Positions 22,801-32,600 of a stretch of 45,073 nt of DNA are shown here, piece by piece; position 1 is the stretch's first letter, and every line of letters begins with the position of its first letter. Made by a program: the position numbers and the translations under genes. The notes under the pieces were generated by a model. It made no database searches. It worked only from the letters and a program-made list of their open reading frames with translations, and had not been told where the DNA came from. Origin of the DNA: Chromera velia (lineage: Eukaryota > Sar > Chromeraceae); the NCBI GenBank assembly GCA_018398765.1, contig JAHBMJ010000256.1, positions 7,501-52,573 of the forward strand, written 5' to 3'.

Positions 22801-25800
22801 GATCCGAGCACAAGGGCCGGACGCGTCTGCAATGCTGCAACAGCGGGGGCTCCTCGAGTCTTCATGGGAAGACCTCCACCTGGGTCTGCGGGGAGGGGAG
22901 TGGGTCCTCGAGTGCGCTCAGCTGGACGTGCAGCAGGAACTGTGGACGAACGCAGGTCAGCAGACACGAAAGGAGAGCAGTGCACTACCGATGCTTTACC
23001 GTGCTGGACAAACGGCACACCGCAATCGTTGGAGTCTGCTGTCAAACTGATGAGTCGGAAGCAAGTGGGAAGGCTTGTTCGCCCATGCAGCATGGGTTCT
23101 CTTACTTGATTGATCTCCCTTTGATTCAGAATGGTGATTCAGATTGGTTTACCAGGTGATTCAGAATGCAAGAAGGAACGTGTTCTGTGGGACAAATATG
23201 AATGAAATCAAATCTCTTGCTTTCATCGGTTGCAGGTTGTCGCTTTTACCTCTCAGAAGCTGAGGGCGAGTGGTGGTGTGCGTGTGCACTCCGGTCCCTT
23301 GCGACGACGCTGATTGCAGTCCAACGGGTTGGTGTGGAGGAAAGGGGGAGCTTTCATTTGCCGGTTGGGATGTGTTGTTTGAGTGGGGTCCCTACCCAGT
23401 CTGATGGAAGTGTTGCTGCCTATTGTCATGTGCGTCCTATGAGGTATTTCTTTGAGGCGGCAAGGCAAGAAGAGTCTTTTTTTTGCCAACTTTTTTTGTC
23501 CACTTTGGGGGGACACAGTCGAGAGCGGCCTGTTGTGGGTGGTCGTTTCCAGAGAAAAGTGTCTCACGGGGATAAGAATACGGAAAGACTGAAAAAGCCT
23601 CTCGCAGCAGAACCCTTCTTTGTTTTTTCTAAGACTCTCTCTTTTTCTGTCTTTCTCTCTTTGCAGTACATTCCACCCCCTCGTCATCCTGCCGTGAAGG
23701 GAGAGGCTGCGTGGGCTCACGAGAAGACCATCGACTGGCTTCCTGGAGCCGTAGCTGTTCTCTGGTTGTGGCTGCTTGTTCTCGCCCTTCTTGGCGGACT
23801 TGGCGTCCTCTATCTCTTGTAAGTTAGTTTCTGGAATTCAGATGAAGCCCATACTTTTCGTTAGTCATCTGTCTAAATCTATACTTTTTTGCTCGTTCTT
23901 TTGTTTTTGAAAACACTTTCTTGTTCCGCTTCCTTATGTTTTGCTCGTAGGAAGAGAAAAAAGGTCTGAAATGCATTCGTTCCTGATCTGTCCCTATGCA
24001 GTGCCATCCGGGCAGAGAGAGACCTGAGTCCCAACCTCACATCGCTGGACCCGCAACCTGACCAAAAGGCGCTGCTGGAGAAACAGAGCCAAGCACCCAC
24101 AGACAAACTCGCCTCTGGCAGTCTTTCAAAGACTTCAGCAGTCACGAGGGAAGTATTTGACTCTGAGCGTCACAGAAGGAGGCTTGGGGTCTTCTTTACC
24201 CCCAGGAGGGTGGTTGGGTTTCTGGAGGCGCGGGCGTGGATGTCCAAACGCGCACACAGAGACTCAAAGGGGGGGGGGCAGACGACTTCTGACAGCACGG
24301 TCCGTCACGGAAGTCTAGGAAGGCTGCGAGCTCTGGTCTCTCAGTCCCCTTGCGCCGTTTGCTGTCGGCGACTCCTTCTCCGCGAGGAGACGCTGGCGTT
24401 TGTGGACGCCCGCCAGCTCTCGCGGCTTCGTGAGTTGAATCGTCTGAAGCTGTCCGCAAAGATGAGAGGTTACCTGGATGGTGGAGAGGCAAGGCAGCGG
24501 CTGACGTGGCAGCAGTTGGATGCAGAGCTCGCGAGCAGAAAGTATGACATGGGGCTGCAGTTCAAGAGCCAGGCGTGGGAGGCAGAGGAGGGAAGGAATA
24601 ATTTTCTCCTCCCTGCAGATACGTGGCAAACGTCGGTGGCGACTTTCACGACTGCCCAGACCTTCCAGTCCGCACGCACGCAGGCAGAGGCAGAGTCAGA
24701 GTCTCGGTCAAAGAGCAAAAATCCTTTTTCCCAGTCTGCCTCGTCCTCCTCTGTCTCTTCCTGGGAGTCCACTCAAACAGAAGGAGAGGAACAGAGACCC
24801 CTATCTCCAAGTAAGCGTCCTGTCCAGCCTGTCGGGTTCGTGGAGTCTCCTGAGAGCGGTGGAAGAACGAAGAAGAAAAGTGCCGACGTGGACGCCAGCT
24901 CGCCCCTGTCTTCACAGACTGCTGACGCCGCATCACCCCTCCCACGTCCTCCCCGGTGGCTCGAGAATTCGCCTGCGGGGGCGCTGCTGTCCCACCTCCG
25001 TGCATTTAAGCACTCCGTGATGGAGGGTTTATCCCCTTCAGCCAAGAAGGGAAGTCCCGTCAGCGGCATTGCAGAGAAAGGAAAAGGGGAAGACTCAGAG
25101 AATGACGAAAGTCTGAGGAGCCGGGGTGAATCATCAGATACAGAAAAGTCGATCCAATCAGGCGAATGGAGTGTTGTAGAAAATCTGGAGCACTTGAAAT
25201 ACATTCTCTTTCGCAAGGACGGAGAAGAGGAGGGGGAAGACAAAAAAGAAGGAAAGGAAGATACAAATGGGGCAGAGAGTAAAAGAAGCGAGGCGTCTCT
25301 TGCTCTGGCCGAGCAGGAGCCCGAAAAAGAATTGTTGGAAATTCCAGAAAGCGGGAGCAAAAAGAGTGGGGATGGAGAAGACACGGCAGACCTTGAAATA
25401 GAGGAGGTAGAAGAGGAAAGCCCCCTGGTAAGAGGAAGAGAAAGCACAAAGGGCCAATCGTCTCCATGGAGAAAAGCCTTCGGGGGATCCCTTTTTTTCC
25501 CTAACCCTTCAGGTTTAGACCCTCCTGCGTCTAGGTCTGTCCCCCACACCCCCAAGACCCCAAAGGACCCATCGGAGGTCCTTCGCTCCCTTCCCTCGGA
25601 AAAGCAGCCGGAAACCAAAGAAGCCAGAAAGAAAAGAAAGGAAGAGCGCCTGCTGATGAAAGCGCTGAAGTGCCAGAGAGAGGTGCTCTTCAAGACAATC
25701 GAGGGCATGGATGAAAAGAAGAAGCACGGACAGGGGAGGTCAAAAATGGCTATTGTCGCACCTCAAGGGTATGCTAGACCTGGAAGGCTTCCCCTCAGGT

Positions 25801-27734
25801 AAGTCAGATACCATGGATAAGTTATTTTCTTGTTCATGGGTAGTTGCCAGTGTCCTTTCAGCTTTGAGAAAGAGAGACTTCTGATTTCGTGTGAGCAATT
25901 TCCTTCTCATTTTCATTTCTTCTGGCCAGGACCAGAATTTGGATTGTGTTAAGTACGACCGGGATCTATCACAGGCATCGATATGCCTTCCTTGAACGGC
26001 TGTCTGCAGGTCACGCTGGGTCCTTTGGGGCTTTGTTTGGCTTTACCTGTCAGTTATAGAGAGAGGCAGTAACAGAGATACATGGGGAGAGACAGAAAGA
26101 GAGAGACCTGCGGGGTACTTTTGCTTTGTGTAAAGTCCTGATCGACCTGAGGTGAATGGTATTCTCTCCTTTGCTTTCCCTCTGCACCTTTGGCGTCTGG
26201 AGTGGAAAACCTTCTCTTGGCTTTCGGTAGCACCCTTTGAAGAGAATCTGCTCCCTTTGCTCTGATTGACCGCTATAGAATCTTTCACTTTTTTGACCGT
26301 CATCCTCCCCCGCCTTTTATCTCTCTCTCATTGCAGAAAGAGCCTGGACACCGGGCACGTCATCCTTCGTCTCGTCAATTGGCCGCGTGTGTGGCTGCAG
26401 TCAGATGCGTCGCCCCTGACCGACACTCTACTCTTCATTCTTCGACTGGTTGGCACCTTCTGCCTCTGCCTCATTCTTAACGCAGCGACAGTTCTCGTCG
26501 GCGAAACCGACGACTTCCACACACCGCACACGCCTGTCACACTGACCACAGCCCCCCGCCAGTTCCACCTGCCGTCAAGTTTAGACCTCCTCTCCTTTGC
26601 CCCTGCTGCGGCAGTGAAGATTTTGATCTCATTCCTGGCCTTGTTGCTTGTCGTGGGGTCTCTCTTGAGACCGCTGTGTGCGCGTGTGTGGAGCGAGGAA
26701 TCGCTCTTTGAAGACCTTCACGTCGTCAGACAGAGCCCCTCTGATCCCTCTGAAGAAGGGGAAAGGACAGACCAGAGCCCCTTGGGGCGGCTGTCCCTGC
26801 CTGTCGGTGCAGAGGGAAGGGATCGGTCAGAGAGGCCTTTCTCGGCCCCTGACAGAAAGAGCACTCACAAAGAAACACGACGCAGCTCTCTCGCACGAGC
26901 AGAGACCAAACTAGCAGAGGAATTCTCGTCCGGTAGGCTGCTGTACTACAACTTTGGAGAGGCAATGAGCATACGAGCGCGCCCAGTGAGACTGCCACGC
27001 GCTGAGTGCGCACACCGGTTCGTTGCCAGACGGAATCTGGAGGTTGTGGTGCAGAAGCTCTTGTGGGTGGCGTGTGGGGTGGCTGCACTTGTCTACCTCT
27101 CTCTCCTCGCAGTGGCAACGGCGGAGTGGAAAGCGAGTCGGGAATCGGCCAATCGTGAAGAGTGGGGGGGCCTGAGAGGAAATCAATTCTGCAGCAGGCG
27201 GCCGTCGGTTGTGCTCTCTGAGCATTCGGTCGGCATTTTGATCTTCTTCCTGCTGGAGATTCTCTGGTGCTGTCTGCAGGCGCTCTCGCGGGCGATGCTG
27301 CTCAGGTCTGTCGCGGATGGTGGGGAGTCCGAAGGGAAGTGGGTAGAGACACTATTTTGGTTGAGGTGTCGTATTGTTGTAAGGTTGATGAAAGGGCAAA
27401 CAACATGCTGGAAGTGGAAGATGCCGCTTAAAAAGGGACAGGCATAGTAGACACGTCGCGGCGAGCGTCTATCGCTTGTCTCGATCAAGAGGTCTGGTCG
27501 CAACTTTTGCATCCACTTTGGTTTTCCCTTTGTTTTTCCAATGTCTGCAGGTTGTCTCTGAGATCTGGGCTCGTCCGGAGGTTTCTGAACTGTTTCCCTC
27601 GGGCGGCGATGTTCTCGGACCTTCACCCAGAGGCAGAGGTCAAATTCGGAAAGGACGTCGTCAAAGCGCTCGACGCCGTCCCCGCCTCCAACTGGATTGT
27701 CCCGCCTGAGAGGTTCGATTGCCTCGCAGACTAA
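11050..27734 (+). CDS. Gene C: polycystin-1-like discoidin/EGF receptor, 5 TM, no pore
   Basis: Exons: 11050-11725, 12228-12962, 13237-13953, 14434-15165, 15353-16087, 16410-16535, 16987-17109, 17486-17608, 17752-17874, 18329-18451, 18635-18757, 19013-19135, 19480-19605, 19907-20029, 20522-20538, 20773-20859, 21151-21282, 21547-21595, 21831-21995, 22240-22453, 22588-22955, 23236-23327, 23667-23818, 24002-25798, 26337-27305, 27551-27734 (about 2977 aa). All phases agree. Order: signal peptide (1-27), five discoidin-like modules, thirteen EGF modules, GAIN-like region (about 1570-1910), degenerate GPS, TM1 (about 1970-1992), a 600-residue Ser/Glu/Lys-rich cytosolic loop, TM2-TM5, short tail. 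GPS-TM1-large loop-TM2/3-loop-TM4/5 is the first half of polycystin-1 topology. The pore segments TM6-TM11 are absent before the stop. Likely a cell-surface adhesion or mechanosensory receptor (inference). An alternative to the 17-nt exon is an acceptor at 20708. Confidence 0.85.
11127..16087 (+). other. Five discoidin (F5/8 type C)-like modules of gene C
   Basis: Exons 1-5 each carry one ~200-residue module. Recurrent landmarks are IPPSDIG or PPADIG at the start, YxDYxGxxCPGRYR, an AFDR-type loop, an LEIPCLVTL-type strand with a single Cys, PSKMxVxGSxDxxxW, and a final (L/F)NWT sequon just before the splice site. The order of strands and the FDR and GSxDG..W signatures fit a galactose-binding-like discoidin fold, which in other proteins binds glycans or lipids. 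The family assignment rests on motif pattern, not a profile search. Modules 2-5 are each preceded by an EGF domain encoded in the same exon. Confidence 0.65.
13973..14110. repeat. (TC)n-(TA)n-(TG)n-(TTTC)n compound microsatellite
   Basis: The compound repeat begins about 20 bases after the exon 3 donor of gene C and fills the first part of intron 3. Open frames through it (Ile/Tyr, Cys/Val) are repeat translations. Confidence 0.92.
16158..16400. repeat. (TTCG)n, (TGCC)n, (TC)n, (TG)n repeats in gene C intron 5
   Basis: Several short tandem arrays lie in series between exons 5 and 6. All are pyrimidine-rich or TG-rich on the sense strand and run almost up to the acceptor at 16409. Confidence 0.9.
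19857..19896. repeat. (CT)n tract upstream of an acceptor
   Basis: About 40 bases of CT repeat occupy the polypyrimidine-tract position before the exon 14 acceptor (CAG at 19904-19906). The repeat probably serves as, or grew from, the splice-site pyrimidine tract. Confidence 0.85.
20522..23327 (+). other. GAIN-like region and degenerate GPS of gene C
   Basis: Exons 15-22 (including the 17-nt exon 15) encode a helical part followed by beta-rich sequence ([14 protein letters not shown] and following). This arrangement is seen in GAIN domains of polycystins and adhesion GPCRs. It ends with WTNAGC ... WWCACALRS ... TLIAV, directly before TM1. The spacing of Trp, Cys, CxC and the hydrophobic end match a GPS motif, but the autoproteolytic His-Leu-Thr/Ser position reads Leu-Arg-Ser. 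Self-cleavage is therefore doubtful. Identification as GAIN is from position and pattern only. Confidence 0.5.
23667..27734 (+). other. TM1-TM5 and cytosolic parts of gene C
   Basis: TM1 ([20 protein letters not shown]) is in exon 23 of the 26-exon model. One 1797-nt exon (24002-25798) then encodes a hydrophilic loop with CAVCC and long Ser, Glu and Lys tracts. I see no PLAT domain in it, although polycystin-1 has one here. TM2 (about 26430-26500) is preceded by [10 protein letters not shown] and ends LNAATVLVG, similar in position and character to TM2 of polycystin-1. TM3 (about 26610-26675), TM4 (about 27055-27120) and TM5 (about 27230-27300) follow. The C-terminal exon adds about 61 hydrophilic residues and TAA at 27732-27734. 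Confidence 0.65.
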
Positions 27735-29069
27735 CCGACTGACTGACTGACTGACTGCGTGGAGACGTCAGGCTTCTTACGATCGAGAGAGACCAAACAG
27801 ATAAGATATGGACAAACACAGAGCCTACGCGGCTCACGCGAAACTACAGAAAATGCACTCCTTTATGTCTCTTTATTGAGGAAGAAGACGACAGAGGGGA
27901 TCCCGAAGCGCTGTGCATTTATGGGGGGGGAAGATTTCATAGAAAAAGGGGGTGGGGTCGCAGGACGGGAGGGAATTGGGGTCTCGAGGGGCGAGATCGA
28001 TTTGTGGATGGACAGTGAGTGCGAGTAAGTTGTCAATGAGTAAATTTGAGTTCTGCAAGTCGTTTTGCTGCGCACATAAATGCGGCTGGGTAAGGTTCCT
28101 TCGTCGCTCTTTTCTCCACGCAACCACCTACTTTGCTGACTCTGAAAAAGTGGAATGAGTCGCCGCGCATTCCCTTTCACCTACTTTGCAAAACTTTTCG
28201 AAATAATTGAATGTCTAAATTCCCTTTCTTGCTGGACTCACACACAGTGGAGGGCAAGCTCCATGTTTCACTTTGATCAAATTCTGCGTCTGCAGACCTG
28301 ACTTCGAATGTGTACAGACCTTGGTGAGAGTGAAATCGGCTAACCGTTGAGCTCTCGCGTTGCTGACTTGCTCTTTCATCTATGCTTTCACGTTGTGATT
28401 GTATTTAAATTTGTGCTCACTTGAGTCCCCTTGAACCACTGGCATTCGTTTTAGTTGGTCAGATCTTCGGATCGATTTGATCAGTGCAACGCCAGTCAAT
28501 ACTGAACGTTACTGTACGCAATCAGATACGAATACATACCATCATCTCACCCGTCATTGGAAGCAATGAGGTTCATAAACACGTAAAAAGTACGAAAACT
28601 CTTCATGATAGCAAATTAAATCTTCAAAAATTGTATGTATTACTTCAATCACGTACAGCATAAATTGAGAATGATAAATAAATTATATAGTTACGTACAT
28701 TGTTGCCAGTGATTTAATTTTTCAAATCTAGTTCAAAATTTGCTTGAAAAACTAGCTGAAAATATGGCAATAAAAATTTAAATGAAATAGATTATTATTA
28801 TATAAATTTATATCTCTTAAATACGAGGCTAGATATAAAATATTGGAAGTTCTACTACTCTGAAGTTTTTGTCTTTGTTCGGTCACATAAGATAAAAAGA
28901 TATATCTAGAGATATATAGTAAATAAAAGAAAAAACTGGCCGAGTCCATTTTTTTTTTCCTTCCTACTATGTATGCGATGCCTACTTGTAGACGGCTGCT
29001 AGACGGTTCTGCAGCGAGTTCTCTAATAACACTAGCACAAAAAAAAAAAAAACAATAATTTTTTTAATT

Positions 29070-29135
29070 GATCTCTGCATACTACCAGTTATAAGCTCGA
29101 ATAATCGATCTCTGCACACTACCAGTTATAAGCTC
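29070..29135. repeat. 37-bp tandem repeat, about 1.8 copies
   Basis: The unit starting GATCTCTGCATACTACCAGT at 29070 recurs at 29107 with one mismatch over 29 bases. Confidence 0.85.
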
Positions 29136-29185
29136 TAACTTTTTTGATACTCTACTCAGGCTACTCAAATTAACTATAGTAGTGT

Positions 29186-29347
29186 GTAGTATCAAAAAAC
29201 ATTTAAACAGAGTTGTTAAGTCCCGACAAACCTAAGTACCGAAATCCGATACCGACCCCCCCTCTGGTACCGAGGTACCGAAAGTACCGAGACTTAACAA
29301 CACTGCATTTAAAAATTATGTATTGATTCATCGTTTTTTGATACTAC
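29186..29347. repeat. Nested inverted-repeat (MITE-like) element
   Basis: A perfect 15-bp inverted pair (29186-29200 and 29333-29347) encloses a second 18-bp pair with two mismatches (29208-29225 and 29288-29305). The inner segment carries at least five TACCG words and is GC-richer than its surroundings. CATTTAAA flanks the inner element on both sides, possibly a target duplication. No protein is encoded. A MITE-like origin is inference. Confidence 0.55.
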
Positions 29348-29607
29348 AATGTAACTACATTTTTAAAAAATGTGAATATTAAAATGACCAGAAGTTATCA
29401 TTACTTCATGATACATACTGACGCACGATATTAAAGCAACTGAATGATTTCATGTATAAAATTGCGCAGTAAAAACCTTTTTGGAAATTGGGAGCAAAAA
29501 GGAATGAAACATATAACGGTTTCCACCAGTCCTATGCATTGACAGTGAATTTGACACCTAAGTCACACCTTACATCTTTTCAAATAAATTTTGATGTCTT
29601 CCCGATT

Positions 29608-32600
29608 TTAGCCCCCTTTGATCACAAATTGAATTTTTCGTTTGTCACGAAGCTCCATAATCTGAAGGGCATTCGGAAGGTCGTTCATATCCCATCTGCA
29701 GAAAGAAAAGAAAAATACTCTACCTTGTGCGTCATTCGACCAGATCCGCTCAATCATGCCATAAACTCCGCACATCGTGAATGCAATTGCATGTCAAAAG
29801 CGGAGAGACACCACTCATGCAGAAACACATTCTGTACCCAAAAATTGCTTTCCTTCTTTGCAGCAACTCCGAAAAACAATTTTCGAACAAAAATCAGCAA
29901 GAGAGGCATTCAACCGACCAGCCAGCCAAATGAGCAACCAACAGCGGTGGCCACACCAACAAACTTGACTGCTTGCGGCGACAAAAAAAAGATACGAAAA
30001 AACGTGACTTCTCCATTAATTATTTCCACATGTCCGGCCACAAAAACAAAAGAAGGACCGACCTCTCCTTGGCGGACTCCGGGCTATCGCAGATACCCGA
30101 AGTGACATGACGCAGGACGACTCGTCTCTCAGCTTCCTCTCTGCACACATGCATCTACAGATCCCTCTGTCGGTGCAACACCATCCGATTCAACCAAGAC
30201 AGACAGACATGCATCAAAAGAGAACAAAGAAAGGGCCATGCACCTCCTTAATTTTACGGCTTGAAAGAGCAGCATGCGCATCAGCGAAAGACAACAAACC
30301 TAAATCGATTGCCCACAGACTCGATAGACAGCCAGACGCCAGCAGCAGGGAGAAGGTCGAATCCAAACCTGCATATACAGTCTTTCACCAGCCTTTCTGA
30401 CTTCTTATCTGCCGCAGAACTCCTAGCTTGACTGCTGCCTCACACCAGCAGTCTCTCTCATCCATCAATGGATGGCCGTCCTCTAGCTTGCCCCGCCCGC
30501 GTTGATCTCATTAGGAAAAAAAAGGTAAACGATCGAGGCAGGTAGATGCAGACAGACACATTTACATGCAGATGAAGGAGCTCACACGGGTGTATCCACA
30601 AAGACCGGCACATCGATGAATCGTCGGACGCTCCCGACCCAGGGCTCCTTCTCGAGAAGTAAGTAGTTGCCCTCACAAAAGACCAGTCTGCAAATGAGAA
30701 TGCGAGTGGAAAGTCGGAATGAGAAGAAACTCGGAATGCAAGGTTTGGATATTTTCGGGTTCTCAGGACCATGATGGGGTTAGGGAGTCCATTTCCTGTC
30801 CACACGCGCAAATGACTCCTCACAAGAAGGATCCCCCCCCTCCACGCCCTCTCTCCCCTCCTATAGAAGGCAAGAGACAGTCTCCCCTCCTATAGAAGGC
30901 AGGAGACAGAAAAAGAGGAAGAGAGAGAGAGAGAGAGAGAGAGAGGGGAGAGAGAGAAGGTGCTCCCTCACAAGTGTTCAGGCCGGACAGTCACACCGCC
31001 AGGCGAGGGATCCTGCACGGAAGTAGAGAAACAGGGCTCTCTAAGATCCGCAAATTGAAGTCAAGGGTCGGGTCGCGAGAACAAAAAATAACAGAACGCA
31101 GGATGCAATAGAGACGTCATGCATGAAAGGGAAATCAACACAACGGGAGCGAAGGCGAGGCTCAATACATTCATCAATGATTGAAGTCCAGCACAACCAC
31201 AGAGAAAGGTTGGAGAGCTGTAAAAGGAGAATTGGCACTAGTCTTCGAAAAAAAAAAACTGCTTCCACGAGATGGAGGGAAAGGAGGCCATCAACTCATC
31301 TTTTCAGAAGACAGGAAACGGCTCAAGCAGCTCGAAGCACGGGAGGGATCTGTAAAGGGAGGGGTTGGCCGCAAGAAGGGGTCGTCAGGAAAGGCGCTTG
31401 CGCTTCGAGTGACATTGGGATCTTCCACACAGATAACAGCCACGCCACTGTTGGCAGAAACCTGGAACAGAGCGCTTGTCACCTCTGTCTTTCTGTGTAT
31501 GTCGATGCATCTCTGTTTGCACAGAGAAGGCGTTTGTGCATTCTATATGCGTGCGAAACGAGTGTTGTGTACCTTTAGTGCGTGGTCGAATGTGGGAGCT
31601 TGAACGACTGTCCCTGTATCTTCCTTGGACTCCCCACTGCTTCGAAGCTGTTCCAGCAAAGCCCTGCAAATATCTCCCTCCACACATCAACGCACAAGAA
31701 CCATCAGCACCCGATCATCATCTTCTTTTCCGTAGATGCTCTCATAAAGAATCCCATCCTCTCTGACACAACTGATGCATTCTGTTTTGACCACATGAAG
31801 GAAGACGTTGGTAAATGTATGGATCAATGAGTGAACAAAGAGAGACAGAGAATCAACTCCTGCAAAGAACAAGGAGAATGGAGGTGAAAGGAGACCTGAG
31901 AGAACGAGGCAAAGAAAGAGAACCTCAAAAAGAGGAAGGGAAAAAAGGGAAGAGGGGTAGGAAAAGACCGGGGGCGAGAGGAAAGATACAGACTAGAACC
32001 CATTGAGACGTCATCTGCCACTTTTGTGTTCCCTCCCACTCTTTGAGTCATCCTTCTCTCTTCTTTCTGACTGACTGACTGACCCGAACCCCTCAGCATC
32101 GAAGGTCCACTCAGATCCCCGTCTCCTGTGGGCCTCTTCGGGATTTTCCATTCTGCATTCATTCTCCATACATGCACGCACACATCAACGGTGTGTGCAC
32201 ATGCTTCATCACGGCCTTCGTGCAAGGACATGGGAGCACAGACAGAAGGAAAAAAGCAGAGAGGCAACGAGGTGATGGTTGTTGAACTGTCTCTGAAAGG
32301 GGTCTGGGGGGGGGCAAAGAAGGGACCTGTGTGTGTGAAGAGTGAAAAACCAGCTGAACGCTGCACCCCAAAAAGATGGGGGGACTGGAGGGGAGGGCGT
32401 GCGGAGTGGGGAGCTGACATATGGGGAGTCTTCCTGCCTGTGCAGCCTTTCCTTGGGCCTCTCTGGGCCGGTTCGCTCTCTGTGTGCGTCTGTCTCCTTT
32501 TTTGACTTTCTTTTGCTCTGCCATTTAGAATGCTTCTCTTCCCTGCATACACTCCCCTGCTCCTTTTTTTCTCTGTGTGAAGCTGTCGTTGCTGTCAGTT

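Larger units (their letters stand above)
27735..29607. other. Convergent intergenic region, AT-rich from about 28.5 kb
   Basis: This lies between the stops of genes C and D. A short (ACTG)n array follows the gene C stop at once (27735-27757). From about 28500 the DNA becomes strongly AT-rich with poly-A/T runs, a 37-bp tandem and nested inverted repeats (separate entries). No coding frame with gene-like composition is seen. Confidence 0.6.

Noticed and set aside
23328-23666. Read-through of the frame between the GPS-like exon and TM1
   Set aside because: The open frame is uninterrupted by stops, but the segment starts with GTTGGT, ends in a T-rich TTGCAG acceptor and has non-coding composition. 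I treat it as an intron.
24773-25708. 311-codon minus-strand open frame
   Set aside because: It is the Ser/Phe-rich shadow of the Glu/Lys/Ser-rich exon 24002-25798 of gene C.
11050-27734. Gene C as an adhesion GPCR
   Set aside because: EGF-GAIN-GPS would fit, but there are five membrane segments with a 600-residue loop after TM1, not a compact seven-helix bundle. Polycystin-1 TM1-5 topology fits better.
29488-30105. 205-codon plus-strand open frame
   Set aside because: It is antisense to the last two exons of gene D, whose motifs and splice phases are clear.
31823-32552. 242-codon minus-strand frame in the gene D region
   Set aside because: It is the wrong frame. The kinase exon at 32152-32084 uses another frame and restores the lid-like motif, with matching phases on both sides.
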